Part shown: positions 25,798-35,058 of the stretch, piece after piece | Layout of the letters: each line of letters starts with the position of its first letter | How positions within the stretch are numbered: the stretch's first letter is position 1 | NCBI RefSeq assembly: GCF_900156125.1 | Contig: NZ_FTLX01000005.1 | Coordinates: forward strand, 124,001-188,000 | Reading direction: 5' to 3' | Source: Domibacillus enclensis | Lineage (GTDB): Bacteria; Bacillota; Bacilli; Bacillales; Domibacillaceae | DNA length: 64,000 nt | Program-made: the position numbers and the translations under genes | Notes under the pieces: generated by a model | Seen by the model: the letters and a program-made list of their open reading frames with translations, nothing else | What the model was told of the DNA's origin: nothing | The model's database searches: none

Positions 25798-26650
25798 GTT
25801 CAATAGCCGCAATCCATTCCACTAACGCCTTTGAACGGTGCTCATCCTTCCGGCAGATGAACAGCGTGGATACATGAGAAAAAGCGTCAGGAATTTCATA
25901 ATAGTGAACGCCTTCACCTCTGGCAGCATGCTCGATGTAGGCTCTGGCGAATAAAGCGACGCCGAGCCCTGACTTCACACAGCCGATCAGTCCTTCCAGT
26001 GTTGAAAATTCAACATGCTTTTTCGGATAAATGCCTTCTGCCGCCAGCCATTGCTCCACCCGCCGCCGAAACATGCAGCCTGCTTGAAGTGTCACAAGTG
26101 TCCGGGCGTGAATATCCTGGAACGATTCCAATGGTGAATGCTCCTGATCGGAAATGAGGACAAGCTCTTCCTCGCAAAATAAAAACGTGTCAATCTCGGG
26201 ATGATCCACAGGACCGGTCACAAATGCTCCGTCAACACGGTGATGGAGAACATCTTGAATAAGCGATTCCGTCGTACCGGACAGGAAGGTCAAATCAACC
26301 GCTGGAAACCGGCGCATAAAAGAAGTTAAGTAAGCGGGAAGGCGTACAGCCGCTGCGGTTTCAATGGCACCGATCGTAAGCGGTCCGCGCGGTTCATCGC
26401 CCTGCATTGCCTGTTTCGCTTCTGTCATTAATGAAAGGAGCCGGTCGGCGTAGCCAACAAGTGTTTTTCCGGAGGATGTTAACGTCATGCCGCGTGCGTT
26501 CCGGTGAAAAAGCGGAGTGCCCAGTTCCTTTTCAAGCCGCTTCAGCCGCATGGTGACATTGGATTGGACATAATTCAATGAGTGCGCGGCTTTTGTGACG
26601 CTTTGTTCTTTCGCTATCGCTTTAAACACGACCAAATCGCCTATATCCAT
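25781..26650 (-). CDS. LysR-type transcriptional regulator
   Basis: 289 residues. N-terminal winged helix (FKAIAKEQSVTKAAHSLNYVQSNVTMRLKRLEKELGTPLF region, with the usual helix-turn-helix spacing) and a periplasmic-binding-like effector domain (about 90-289; PLTIGAIETAAAVRLP). It is of the CzcR/YvbU-like group that opens MDIGDLVVFK. The start ATG 26650 has GGAGGAG upstream. The last codons (KKEC-stop) lie inside the terminator hairpin shared with the efflux gene. Likely controls the convergent efflux gene or the divergent small gene. Confidence 0.88.
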   Translation of the reverse strand: MDIGDLVVFKAIAKEQSVTKAAHSLNYVQSNVTMRLKRLEKELGTPLFHRNARGMTLTSSGKTLVGYADRLLSLMTEAKQAMQGDEPRGPLTIGAIETAAAVRLPAYLTSFMRRFPAVDLTFLSGTTESLIQDVLHHRVDGAFVTGPVDHPEIDTFLFCEEELVLISDQEHSPLESFQDIHARTLVTLQAGCMFRRRVEQWLAAEGIYPKKHVEFSTLEGLIGCVKSGLGVALFARAYIEHAARGEGVHYYEIPDAFSHVSTLFICRKDEHRSKALVEWIAAIEQKKEC

Positions 26651-26763
26651 CGATTTCTCCTCCTTCCATCAATAATAATGATGAAATATATTAATAATGA
26701 TCATTTTTAAGAATCACTCTTTTATTTTACACTTGTAAAAAAAGAATGAAAAGAGATGACGAT

Positions 26764-26955
26764 ATGAAACGAGCCGTTTATTTACTCATTATTTTGTGTG
26801 CCGTAGTATTGTATGGAGTCGGGCAGCCGTCTGTAAAGAACGAGGACAAGAAGACCTATGTATTAATTGAAAATCGCTGGGTGGAAGCGGAAGAGTTTTA
26901 TCTAACTGAACTGCCTAAATACGGCTGGACGATCAAAAAAATCAACAACGAATAA
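26764..26955 (+). CDS. Small secreted or membrane-anchored protein, 63 residues
   Basis: ATG 26764 is preferred over ATG 26746 because it places a clean hydrophobic N-terminus (MKRAVYLLIILCAVVLYGVG) first; neither start has a strong ribosome site. The outer part of about 43 residues is polar (VLIENRWVEAEEFYLTEL). No family recognised. It is divergent from the LysR gene and upstream of flotillin. Confidence 0.6.
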   Translation: MKRAVYLLIILCAVVLYGVGQPSVKNEDKKTYVLIENRWVEAEEFYLTELPKYGWTIKKINNE

Positions 26956-27043
26956 ATCTTGTCGAAAAACGAAACGTTTTCCCATTTCTTCCGTACAGAA
27001 TGGTAGATCAATATTTTACCATGAAAGGGAGTTGAGTTTTATT

Positions 27044-28531
27044 ATGGGAAATGCAGTCATTCTTCTTATTATTGTTTTCATTTTGGCCGCAATTGGAGCC
27101 GCATTCTGGTACTTTTTTATGAAGGTACGCTACCGCACGGCCAAGTCCAACGAAGCACTGGTCATTACCGGACCGAAGCTCGGGGACAATGAAAAGGAAA
27201 CGAATATTTTCACCGATGATGAAGGGCGCTCGATGAAAATTATCCGTGGAGGCGGCTATCGTCTCCGCATGTTCCAAACGTCGACACCGGTTAATTTAAC
27301 CTCGTTTCAATTGAAGCTGACGACGCCCCGTGTATACACAAATGGCGGTGTGCCAATTGTGGCGGACGCGGTAGCGATGGTGAAGGTGGCCGATACGCTA
27401 AAAGGGATTGCCAATTACGCTGAGCAGTTTTTAGGAAAAGAGCAGGAAGAAATTGAAGTGGAAATCACTGAAGTATTGGGAAGCAACCTGCGGGCGATTT
27501 TATCGAAAATGACCGTGGAAGAGATTAATGGGGATCGTGAAGGATTTAATAAGCAGGTCACGGAAATTGCTCAAAAACAGCTGGATGAAATGGGCTTTAA
27601 AATCACGTCACTCGGCTTAACGGATTTGCGCGATTCCGATGCGAAAAACGGCTACCTGGACAATCTGGGACGGCCGAGAATTGCGGAAGTACGCAAGCAG
27701 GCAGAAATTGCGGAAGCTGACAGCCTGCGGGAAACGCGGATTCATAAGGCGAAGACAGACCAGGAAGCAAGGGAAGAAGAGTACAAGCGTGAGATTTCCA
27801 CAGCGGAATCGAAAAAAGCAAAAGATTTAAAGGATGCTTCGATTAAAGAGGAAACAGAACGGGCACGCGCAAAATCCGAGCAGTCCTATGAGCTTGAACG
27901 GGCCAAGCTTGAAAAAGAAGTAAAGGAAGAAGAGCTGAAGCTGATCAGCCGCCAGAAAGAAGAGCAGCTCCGCATTCAGCAGCTTGAACGGGAGCGCCTC
28001 GTTACACTTGAAGCAGAGGAAACAAAAATTAGGAAAGCAAAAGCGGACGCGGATTTCTACGAAACAACAAAGCGGGCTGAAGCCGAAGCGCAAAAAGCAG
28101 AAATTGACGGAGCCGCAAAAGCGCGAATTGTCCGTGAAGCGGGTCTTGCAGAAGCTGAGGTTGTGCTGAAAAAAGGGGAAGCTGAAGCCAAAGCACGCCA
28201 ATTGCTGGCAGAAGCCATTGAAGAGCACGGCGATGTCATTATTACAGAGAAGATTATCGAAATGCTGCCGCTTCTTGCGGAAAAAATTGCTCAGCCGCTG
28301 AATAATGTAGACTCGATCAAAGTCATTCAAACCGGCAGCGAATCGGGCATTCCTTCGATTAGCAAAGGCGTCACGGACACGATGCTCGGCATTCAAGAGC
28401 CATTAAAGGAATTAACGGGTATTGATGTAGCTGGTCTTCTGAAGGATTTTGCGGCGAAAGGAAAACGAACAGAAGCAGCCTCACCGCGAGCACCGGAACC
28501 TGGTGTGCAGCCAACAGAATCTAAAGACTGA
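27044..28531 (+). CDS. floT: Flotillin-like protein (FloT/YuaG family)
   Basis: 495 residues from ATG 27044; TTG 27032 directly abuts the GGGAG site and is too close. One N-terminal membrane helix (about 3-25), an SPFH/band-7 domain (about 35-215; KIIRGGGYRLRMFQT, VPIVADAVAMVKV), then a coiled coil rich in Glu-Ala repeats (about 215-400) and a C-terminal part with SKGVTDTML. It matches B. subtilis YuaG in length and order. Flotillins scaffold functional membrane microdomains. The usual NfeD-type partner (YuaF) is not adjacent. Confidence 0.9.
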   Translation: MGNAVILLIIVFILAAIGAAFWYFFMKVRYRTAKSNEALVITGPKLGDNEKETNIFTDDEGRSMKIIRGGGYRLRMFQTSTPVNLTSFQLKLTTPRVYTNGGVPIVADAVAMVKVADTLKGIANYAEQFLGKEQEEIEVEITEVLGSNLRAILSKMTVEEINGDREGFNKQVTEIAQKQLDEMGFKITSLGLTDLRDSDAKNGYLDNLGRPRIAEVRKQAEIAEADSLRETRIHKAKTDQEAREEEYKREISTAESKKAKDLKDASIKEETERARAKSEQSYELERAKLEKEVKEEELKLISRQKEEQLRIQQLERERLVTLEAEETKIRKAKADADFYETTKRAEAEAQKAEIDGAAKARIVREAGLAEAEVVLKKGEAEAKARQLLAEAIEEHGDVIITEKIIEMLPLLAEKIAQPLNNVDSIKVIQTGSESGIPSISKGVTDTMLGIQEPLKELTGIDVAGLLKDFAAKGKRTEAASPRAPEPGVQPTESKD

Positions 28532-28545
28532 AATATTGCAGGAAC

Positions 28546-28652
28546 GACCGGATTTTTTTCAAAATAGACCGGATTGTACAGTGCGATGACCGGAAAAGGG
28601 ATAATCCGGTCATCCTTCCCAGCATTCCGGTCCATTCACCACTTTTCCGGTC
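28546..28652. repeat. Beaded inverted-repeat array B2 (core GACCGGA)
   Basis: Three forward cores GACCGGA at 28546, 28567 and 28588, then three reversed cores TCCGGTC at 28605, 28626 and 28646. Steps are 21, 21, 17 (turn), 21 and 20 bp. The innermost pair extends to ATGACCGGA / TCCGGTCAT. It lies between convergent floT and the lipoprotein gene and shares its core with array B1. Confidence 0.85.
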
Positions 28653-28661
28653 CATCCTATC

Positions 28662-28707
28662 AAAAAAGAAGCGATTCCGTTCATTCAGAACGGATCGCTT
28701 CTTTTTT
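28662..28707. terminator. Bidirectional terminator
   Basis: AAAAAAGAAGCGAT..CCGTT / AACGG ATCGCTTCTTTTTT with one bulged T. The TGA stop of the minus-strand lipoprotein gene is in its loop. Confidence 0.85.
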
Positions 28708-29169
28708 AAACGGCGCGGCCAGCCAAAACGCTTCTCCGTCTACGCCAGCGCCTTGTTCATTAATAGAGAATGCACTGAACGATTTCACAATCCGGTAGTC
28801 ACCGGGTACGAGCGGATCTGCTAACTGACTCAGGCTGACCGTTTCAATCGTCTGCTTCCGGGGCCCAGCCAAAAGCTTAATATCCTCAAAAGCGCTGCCA
28901 TCTTCATTAAACGGAAGCACATACCAAACATTGTCGATTCGCTGCTCGATCCGGAACGGCCGGCCATATGTAAAATCGATGTTTCGACCGTTTTGAATCA
29001 CAATAGTGAGCTCACTGTCTGTCACCTTGCGCAGAGATATAGACAGTCCGTTTTCTTCACTATCCAGCTGTTGAAGGGGTGCTTTCTCCATCTCAACTGT
29101 TTGTTCCTCTGGCTGGCAGCCCGTTAAAAAGATCAGTACAGCCGCTAGCTGGATAAAGGGTTTGATCAT
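28681..29169 (-). CDS. Lipoprotein with Ig-like domain
   Basis: 162 residues. Lipoprotein signal with lipobox LTGC (Cys18). Residues about 40-135 resemble the bacterial Ig-like domain common in Bacillus lipoproteins (LRKVTDSELTIVIQN, FRIEQRIDNVWYVLP, PGDYRIVKSF). Function unknown. Its start overlaps the end of the YceI gene by 4 bp, so both form an operon. The last residues (KKEAIRSE) are encoded within the terminator hairpin. Confidence 0.78.
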   Translation of the reverse strand: MIKPFIQLAAVLIFLTGCQPEEQTVEMEKAPLQQLDSEENGLSISLRKVTDSELTIVIQNGRNIDFTYGRPFRIEQRIDNVWYVLPFNEDGSAFEDIKLLAGPRKQTIETVSLSQLADPLVPGDYRIVKSFSAFSINEQGAGVDGEAFWLAAPFKKEAIRSE

Positions 29170-29663
29170 GCTTCTTTTGTCAGCTGAATGTGAAGGGTGA
29201 ACTCAACCTCGTCCTTGTCCCCATCCTGATCCGCCAGCCCGTAATCACTCCGCTTTACACGGCCGCTTCCTTGAAAGCTGCTTTTGTGCTGCTGATCAGA
29301 GTCTTCCGCTTCTCCTTTAAAGGTAGCAAAAAAGGATTCGGTTCGAGTGACACCATGCAATGAAAAATCCCCGACTAATTCGTACTGGTGCTCTTCATGC
29401 TCCAGGATATTGTTGGCAATAAAGCGCATGACCGGAAATTTTTCAACATCAAAAAATTGTTCGCTCACCAGCAGCGCGTCACGTTGTTTGTCGCCGGTAT
29501 CAATGCTGTCCAGATCCACCATAAACGCAATATTCGCCGCAACGAGATTGCCCGGGTCCGCCTCTACGGTCGCCTCATACGAATGAAAAGAACCTTTCAC
29601 CTGGTCGGCATTAAACTGAATGCTGCTTTGCGACTCATCCACTGTCCATTTTGTTTTATCCAT
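29166..29663 (-). CDS. YceI family protein
   Basis: 165 residues. ATG 29663 (8-9 nt from GGAGG) is better than ATG 29669 (2 nt). The YceI lipocalin-like fold is recognisable: KWTVDESQSSIQFNADQVKG, then FPVMRFIANNI and YELVGDFSLHGVTR, ending VEFTLHIQLTKEA. Relatives bind isoprenoid quinones or similar amphiphiles. No signal peptide, so this one is cytosolic. Coupled to the lipoprotein gene downstream. Confidence 0.88.
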   Translation of the reverse strand: MDKTKWTVDESQSSIQFNADQVKGSFHSYEATVEADPGNLVAANIAFMVDLDSIDTGDKQRDALLVSEQFFDVEKFPVMRFIANNILEHEEHQYELVGDFSLHGVTRTESFFATFKGEAEDSDQQHKSSFQGSGRVKRSDYGLADQDGDKDEVEFTLHIQLTKEA

Positions 29664-29767
29664 TTGCATATCCTCCTCGACTTTTCTCTTTGTTCATTAG
29701 TTCCCTTTAGCACAAGGAATAAAACAATGAATCAGTGCCGCATACTAGGAAAGGGGGAGGTGAGACG

Positions 29768-30004
29768 GTGGATCAGGAAAAGGAGAATCTGCAAGAGGAG
29801 CAGACGATTGGAGTGGAGGAATTCCCTGAAGGCTCGTACGGGGAAGTCATCAGCCAGAACAGGCGCGTCGAAAACAAAACAACGCCATGGAAAGAAAACC
29901 AGCGAAAGGCCAGTGCCTTTACGTACGAATACAAACGGCTGCATGAAAATGTGCCAAGACAATATCCGGGTGCACATCCGACACATGATGAAAAGGAAAA
30001 ATAG
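29768..30004 (+). CDS. Small hydrophilic protein, 78 residues
   Basis: GTG 29768 follows GGGAGGTGA at proper distance; the in-frame extension to 29735 runs through the ribosome site and is rejected. The product is highly charged, without hydrophobic core (GVEEFPEGSYGEVI, YPGAHPTHDEKEK) and probably unstructured. No family recognised. A terminator follows immediately. Confidence 0.7.
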   Translation: MDQEKENLQEEQTIGVEEFPEGSYGEVISQNRRVENKTTPWKENQRKASAFTYEYKRLHENVPRQYPGAHPTHDEKEK

Positions 30005-30010
30005 ATATAA

Positions 30011-30049
30011 AAAAAAGCTGGCTGAGCTTACGTGAAGCCAGCTTTTTTT
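30011..30049 (+). terminator. Rho-independent terminator
   Basis: AAGCTGGCT / AGCCAGCTT stem with a 12-nt loop and T7. Confidence 0.88.
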
Positions 30050-30121
30050 ATTGAGAATCATTCTTATTGTTTCTCTTTTTATGATAAGTTATAGGTTATA
30101 GTAAATATAAATAAAACCAAC

Positions 30122-30150
30122 TTGACTTGTAGGAATAAGAGGTTTACGAT
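30122..30150 (+). promoter_or_regulatory. cysJI sigma-A promoter
   Basis: -35 TTGACT (30122-30127), 17-bp spacer, -10 TACGAT (30145-30150), 54 bp upstream of the cysJ start. Confidence 0.8.
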
Positions 30151-30151
30151 T

Positions 30152-30177
30152 AATCTATTAAAAAGCGTTAATAGATT
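30152..30177. promoter_or_regulatory. Perfect inverted repeat at the cysJI transcription start
   Basis: AATCTATTAA, 6-bp spacer AAAGCG, TTAATAGATT: a perfect 10-6-10 palindrome that begins 2 bp after the -10 box. Its place over the initial transcribed region suits a repressor operator. No regulator gene is adjacent. Confidence 0.6.
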
Positions 30178-30204
30178 TCCTAATATTAGGTGAGGTGGAT
30201 CGTG

Positions 30205-32028
30205 TTGCATTTTCAAGTAACGAATAGTCCGTTTAATGAGGAGCAGGCAGAGCTTCTGAACCGTCTTCTGCCAACATTGACTGAATCGCAAAAAGTTTGG
30301 CTGGGCGGTTTTTTAGCTGCATCCCCGTCTGCAGCAGCAGCTCCGGCACCCGTGTCAGCAGCTGAAGCACCACAGGCAGCTCCGGCACCGTCGGCAGCAC
30401 CTGCTGTTTCAAAGGACGTAACGATTTTATACGGTTCTCAAACTGGAAATGCCCAGCGTTTGAGTGAAAAAGCAGGAAAAACGCTTCAATCAAACGGCTT
30501 TCAAGTAACCGTTTCAGCAATGAGCGATTTTAAGCCAAACAGTTTGAAAAAGCTGCAAAACCTGCTGATTGTGGTGAGCACACATGGAGAAGGCGATCCA
30601 CCGGATAATGCCATCACCTTCCATGAATTTCTGCATGGCAAGCGTGCGCCAAAACTAGAGGAGCTTCGGTTCTCCGTTCTTTCTCTCGGCGACAGCTCAT
30701 ATGAATTCTTCTGCCAGACAGGGAAGGAATTCGACCAGCGCCTTGAAGAACTGGGCGGCGAGCGCATTGCCGCACGGGTTGACTGTGATCTTGACTTTGA
30801 CGAGCCGGCGGCAGAATGGCTTGACAGTGTGCTGTCCGGACTGTCTGAAGCATCAGCAGGCGCTGCTCCATCACAGGAAACAGCGGCGGCTCCGGCAGCG
30901 GAATCTGACTATTCCAGAACGAATCCGTTTCATGCTGAAGTGCTCGAAAGCATCAACTTAAACGGACGCGGCTCGAACAAAGAAACTCGCCACCTTGAAA
31001 TTTCTCTTGAAGGATCAGGCTTAACGTATAAGCCGGGGGACAGCCTGGGTGTTTATCCGCAAAATGATCCGAAGCTTGTGGACGATTTAATCGCAGCGCT
31101 CGGCTGGAATGCGGACGAAACGATTACGATTAACAAGCAGGGCGATGTCCGCTCATTGCGTGACGCATTCCTGTCTCATTACGAAATTACCGTGCTGACG
31201 AAGCCATTATTAGAGAAAATTGCGCAGTTAACAGGCGTGGATGAGCTTCACGACTTAATTGGCGACAGTGAAAAAGTAAAAGCGTACATACATGGGCGTG
31301 ATTTATTGGATCTTGTCGAGCAATACGGCCCGTTCGGCGTTTCTCCGCAGGCGTTTGCGGACGTGCTTCGCAAAATGCCCGCCCGCCTTTACTCGATTGC
31401 GAGCAGCCTAGAAGCGAATCCGGACGAAGTGCACTTGACGATTGGGGCGGTTCGCTATAATGCAAACGGCCGTGACCGCAGCGGTGTTTGCTCGATTCTT
31501 TGTGCCGAGCGTTTGCAGCCGGGTGATACATTGCCGGTTTACATTCAGCATAATGACAACTTCAAGCTGCCGGAAAAAGCGGAAACGCCTATTATCATGA
31601 TTGGTCCTGGAACAGGCGTTGCACCGTTCCGTTCCTTTATGCAGGAGCGCGAGGAAGCAGGAGCTGAGGGCAAGGCATGGATGTTCTTCGGTGACCAGCA
31701 CTTCGTCACAGACTTTTTGTATCAGACCGAATGGCAAAAATGGCTTCAGTCGGGTGTCCTGACCAAAATGGACGTTGCGTTTTCTCGTGATACAGCGGAA
31801 AAAGTATATGTGCAGCACCGTATGCAGGAAAGCAGCAAGGAGCTGTTCCAGTGGCTTGAAGAGGGCGCAGCGGTTTACGTGTGCGGCGACGAGAAGAATA
31901 TGGCACATGACGTTCACCATACATTGATCGATATCGTTGAAAAAGAAGGTCAGATGAGCCGTGAACAAGCGGAGCAGTATGTAGCGGATCTGCAGCAGCA
32001 AAAACGCTATCAGCGCGACGTATACTGA
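30205..32028 (+). CDS. cysJ: Sulfite reductase [NADPH] flavoprotein alpha subunit
   Basis: 607 residues. TTG 30205 aligns with the B. subtilis CysJ start (LHFQVTNSPF) and has AGGTGAGG upstream; GTG 30202 is the alternative. Order: short N-terminal helix, Ala/Pro-rich linker (about 45-70), flavodoxin FMN domain (ILYGSQTGNAQ, VVSTHGEGDPPDNA, LGDSSYEFFC), FAD domain (ARLYSIASS, DRSGVCSILCAE) and NADPH domain (MIGPGTGVAPFRSFMQER, FFGDQ). It passes electrons from NADPH to CysI in assimilatory sulfite reduction. Operon with cysI, 29 nt apart. Confidence 0.96.
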   Translation: MHFQVTNSPFNEEQAELLNRLLPTLTESQKVWLGGFLAASPSAAAAPAPVSAAEAPQAAPAPSAAPAVSKDVTILYGSQTGNAQRLSEKAGKTLQSNGFQVTVSAMSDFKPNSLKKLQNLLIVVSTHGEGDPPDNAITFHEFLHGKRAPKLEELRFSVLSLGDSSYEFFCQTGKEFDQRLEELGGERIAARVDCDLDFDEPAAEWLDSVLSGLSEASAGAAPSQETAAAPAAESDYSRTNPFHAEVLESINLNGRGSNKETRHLEISLEGSGLTYKPGDSLGVYPQNDPKLVDDLIAALGWNADETITINKQGDVRSLRDAFLSHYEITVLTKPLLEKIAQLTGVDELHDLIGDSEKVKAYIHGRDLLDLVEQYGPFGVSPQAFADVLRKMPARLYSIASSLEANPDEVHLTIGAVRYNANGRDRSGVCSILCAERLQPGDTLPVYIQHNDNFKLPEKAETPIIMIGPGTGVAPFRSFMQEREEAGAEGKAWMFFGDQHFVTDFLYQTEWQKWLQSGVLTKMDVAFSRDTAEKVYVQHRMQESSKELFQWLEEGAAVYVCGDEKNMAHDVHHTLIDIVEKEGQMSREQAEQYVADLQQQKRYQRDVY

Positions 32029-32057
32029 GTTTTTGATTGAAAGGGGAACAAAAACAG

Positions 32058-33770
32058 ATGGGCAATCAATTGTTAACAGCACCCGGTGGCGCACCAAGTG
32101 ATGTAGAGGGCATTAAAGATCGAAGTAATTTCTTGCGCGGAACACTCGCGGAAGTGATGGAGGACCGGATTTCAGCTGGAATCCCAGATGATGACAACCG
32201 CTTGATGAAGCACCACGGCAGCTATTTGCAAGATGACCGTGACCTGCGTACTGAGCGCCAAAAGCAAAAGCTTGAGCCGGCTTATCAATTTATGCTCCGC
32301 GTTCGTCTTCCAGGCGGTGTGGCTACATCAGAGCAGTGGCTGATGATGGACGAGCTGGCCCATAAATACGGCAACGGCACATTAAAGCTGACGACGCGTG
32401 AAACATTTCAGATTCATGGCATTTTAAAATGGAACATGAAGCAGACGATCAAGGATATTCATTCGACGATGATGGATACGGTTGCGGCGTGCGGTGATGT
32501 AAACCGGAACGTGATGTGCACATCCAATCCATACCAATCCGAGGTTCATACTGAGGTCCATACTCTGGCGAAAAAGCTGAGCGATGACCTGCTGCCGCAA
32601 ACACGCGCGTATCATGAAATCTGGCTTGATGAAGAAAAAGTAGCCGGGACACCGGAAACGGTTGAACCGATGTACGGTCCGCTTTATTTGCCGCGTAAAT
32701 TCAAAATTGGAATCGCGGTTCCGCCCGCGAATGATATCGATGTGTTTTCACAGGATCTGGGCTTTATTGCGATTATTGAAGAAGGCAAGCTTGCCGGCTT
32801 TAACGTGACAATTGGCGGCGGCATGGGCATGTCACACGGCGATACACAAACGTATCCGCAGCTTGGCAAAGTAATCGGCTTTGTGACTACGGATAAAATC
32901 GTTGATCTGGCAGAAAAAGTGATCACAATTCAGCGTGATTACGGCAACCGTTCTGTCCGCAAATACGCCCGTTTCAAATACACAGTGGATCGTCTTGGCC
33001 TTCAAAACGTGAAAGATGAGCTTGAAAAACGTCTTGGCTGGACGCTGGACGAAGCACGGGAATTCCGCTTTGATCACAACGGCGACCGCTACGGCTGGCA
33101 AAAAGGCGTGAAAGGCAAATGGCATTTCACGATGTTTGTCGAAGGCGGCCGCATTATCGATTACGATAACTACAAGCTCATGACCGGTATTCGTGAAATT
33201 GCCAAAGTGCATAACGGCGATTTCCGCTTAACGTCCAATCAAAACTTGATCATCGGCAACGTGTCCACTCAGGCGAAAAAGAAAATCAGCGCCTTGATTG
33301 ACCAGTACGGCTTAACAGACGGAGCGCACCATTCGGCGATCCGCCGCAGTGCCATTGCCTGCGTAGCTTTGCCGACATGTGGACTGGCGATGGCTGAGGC
33401 TGAGCGCTATTTGCCTGAATTAATGAACAAAATTGACGCGATTGTCGATGAAAACGGCTTGCGCGATAAAGAAATTACGATCCGCATGACAGGCTGTCCG
33501 AACGGCTGCGCGCGGCATGCTCTTGGTGAGATCGGCTTTATCGGCAAAGCAGTCGGCAAATATAATATGTATTTAGGTGCGGCGCATGATGGAAGTCGCT
33601 TGAGCAAAATGTACCGTGAAAATATCGGCGAAGAAGAAATCTTAAAAGAACTTCGTGTGATTTTAACACGCTACGCTAATGAGCGGCAGGAAAGCGAACA
33701 CTTTGGTGATTTTGTCATCCGCGCCGGCATTATCGAAGCGACAACGGATGGAACGAACTTCCACCAGTAA
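32058..33770 (+). CDS. cysI: Sulfite reductase hemoprotein beta subunit
   Basis: 570 residues (571 in B. subtilis). ATG 32058 follows AAAGGGGAA. Two ferredoxin-like half domains and two siroheme/Fe-S domains. The [4Fe-4S]-siroheme ligands are present as CVALPTC and CPNGC; substrate-binding Arg/Lys residues lie in [12 protein letters not shown] and [12 protein letters not shown]. It reduces sulfite to sulfide with six electrons from CysJ. The protein follows the Bacillus CysI sequence almost throughout. Ends at a good terminator. Confidence 0.96.
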   Translation: MGNQLLTAPGGAPSDVEGIKDRSNFLRGTLAEVMEDRISAGIPDDDNRLMKHHGSYLQDDRDLRTERQKQKLEPAYQFMLRVRLPGGVATSEQWLMMDELAHKYGNGTLKLTTRETFQIHGILKWNMKQTIKDIHSTMMDTVAACGDVNRNVMCTSNPYQSEVHTEVHTLAKKLSDDLLPQTRAYHEIWLDEEKVAGTPETVEPMYGPLYLPRKFKIGIAVPPANDIDVFSQDLGFIAIIEEGKLAGFNVTIGGGMGMSHGDTQTYPQLGKVIGFVTTDKIVDLAEKVITIQRDYGNRSVRKYARFKYTVDRLGLQNVKDELEKRLGWTLDEAREFRFDHNGDRYGWQKGVKGKWHFTMFVEGGRIIDYDNYKLMTGIREIAKVHNGDFRLTSNQNLIIGNVSTQAKKKISALIDQYGLTDGAHHSAIRRSAIACVALPTCGLAMAEAERYLPELMNKIDAIVDENGLRDKEITIRMTGCPNGCARHALGEIGFIGKAVGKYNMYLGAAHDGSRLSKMYRENIGEEEILKELRVILTRYANERQESEHFGDFVIRAGIIEATTDGTNFHQ

Positions 33771-33776
33771 GAAGGG

Positions 33777-33810
33777 AAAAGCGGTCTCGACATCGAGGCC
33801 GCTTTTTTTT
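33777..33810 (+). terminator. Rho-independent terminator of cysJI
   Basis: AAGCGGTCTCGA / CGAGGCCGCTT stem and T8. Confidence 0.85.
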
Positions 33811-33888
33811 GTGTGTCTAAAAAAGGGTTGAGCACATAAGGATGATAATAAGCCTTGCATCAATCAGTGAGAAAAGGGGAAAGAATAG

Positions 33889-34599
33889 ATGAGCGGAAAA
33901 AAGGTTATTCAGGTAAAGTATGGCGATGTGACCGGCGACCGCGTACCTGATGTCGTCTACTTGACAGCGGTTCAAGCAGCAGGCAGCCCTTTTTTAGAGC
34001 AGATCACGCTCGTTATCCAATGCCGGCGGACGGGTCAGACATTCCGAGTGCCGCTTGAGGAAAATGCAGGGTATCACCCGACGCTGTTTTTAGGAGATTT
34101 CACTGGGAACAATGTAAAGGATATTTTAGTTGTCATCGACACGGGGGGAAGCGGCGGAACCATTTATGCGTTTGTTTTCTCCTTTATCAATGACCGGTTT
34201 GATGCCATTTTTAATGTCAATCAATTTAACCAGCAAGCGGACTATGAGGTTCGGTTTCGGGATCAGTTCAAGGCGGAGGTTATCAGCCGACAGCCGGACA
34301 AACGGTACGTGCTTGATCTGACAACGAAAGGAGCCGATTATTTAAACGATATATATAATCCGGACGGGACGCTGAAACAGCCGATTCATGGATGGGTGTC
34401 ACCGCTGACTGGCTTATATCCGGTTGATTTTGAACGGGACGGCGTGTATGAATTAAACGCCTATCAGAATATAGCCGGCCGGTACAGTGCGGACCGGCTC
34501 GGCTATATGGAAAATGTGCTGAAATGGGATGGCCATTCGTTTCACATCGACCGCCAGTATGTGCAAATTTACGGGGAGGAAAAGCAGGCAGCCGATTAA
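33889..34599 (+). CDS. VCBS/FG-GAP repeat-like protein
   Basis: 236 residues; ATG 33889 with AAAAGGGG upstream. Calcium-loop-like motifs recur: GDVTGDRVPDVVYL, GDFTGNNVKDILVV and VDFERDGVYELN, which are FG-GAP/VCBS-type beta-propeller blades. No signal peptide is present. Similar proteins are common in Bacillus and lack a known role, though a spore or envelope link has been suggested by context. Here a spore protein gene lies convergent next to it. Confidence 0.75.
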   Translation: MSGKKVIQVKYGDVTGDRVPDVVYLTAVQAAGSPFLEQITLVIQCRRTGQTFRVPLEENAGYHPTLFLGDFTGNNVKDILVVIDTGGSGGTIYAFVFSFINDRFDAIFNVNQFNQQADYEVRFRDQFKAEVISRQPDKRYVLDLTTKGADYLNDIYNPDGTLKQPIHGWVSPLTGLYPVDFERDGVYELNAYQNIAGRYSADRLGYMENVLKWDGHSFHIDRQYVQIYGEEKQAAD

Positions 34600-34673
34600 C
34601 GAAAAAGCGCACTTGAAAATAAGATGGCAAAACGTTTTCGTTTCCCTTTTTATTTTACTCAGTGCGTTTCATG

Positions 34674-34865
34674 TTATCGGCCGAGCTCCTGCTGGGCAAG
34701 ACGCACTAAACGCTTGGTCATTTCACCGCCTGTGGAGCCGTTAGAGCGGGCATTTGTTTCAGCGCCAAGCGTAACGCCAAATTCGCTGGCAATTTCATAC
34801 TTGAACTGCTCCAGCGCTTGTTCAGCGCCGGGCACAAGAAGCTGCTGCCGATTATTCGCTGCCAT
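34674..34865 (-). CDS. Alpha/beta-type small acid-soluble spore protein (SASP)
   Basis: 63 residues. Carries the SASP hallmarks: the germination-protease recognition region YEIASEFGV and the DNA-binding C-terminal motif [20 protein letters not shown] 34865 follows AGAGGTGGTGA. SASPs coat and protect forespore DNA and are degraded at germination; expression is normally from sigma-G, but I could not define a sigma-G box with confidence. Direct evidence that the organism sporulates. Confidence 0.95.
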   Translation of the reverse strand: MAANNRQQLLVPGAEQALEQFKYEIASEFGVTLGAETNARSNGSTGGEMTKRLVRLAQQELGR

Positions 34866-35058
34866 GATGATTCACCACCTCTGTTGTTTGTTCATACTAT
34901 TTGTTAATGACGGTGCGATCATGCAAAAAGAAGGGTAGTAAATGATATCGGATTTGGAAAGATTCCGCTTTTATGAGGGAGCGGAAAGAATGTTTTGCGT
35001 GTTTTGCATAAGGGTACAGGATAAAGACAAAAGTGATTTAGTAAAGGAGCGATGTTTC

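Noticed and set aside
27827-28396. 189-codon antisense frame in floT, rich in Phe and Cys
   Set aside because: Reverse reading of the Glu/Ala/Lys coiled coil always gives Phe/Cys/Leu-rich sequence; no ribosome site.
30052-30066. Fur-box-like TGAGAATCATTCTTA upstream of cysJ
   Set aside because: Matches 11 of 14 core positions but lies about 55 bp upstream of the -35 box and next to a terminator tail, so it is not placed to repress; chance in A+T-rich DNA is likely.
31408-32097. 229-codon frame antisense to cysJ
   Set aside because: cysJ is certain from domain motifs; the antisense frame has Cys/His/Arg-rich composition typical of shadows.
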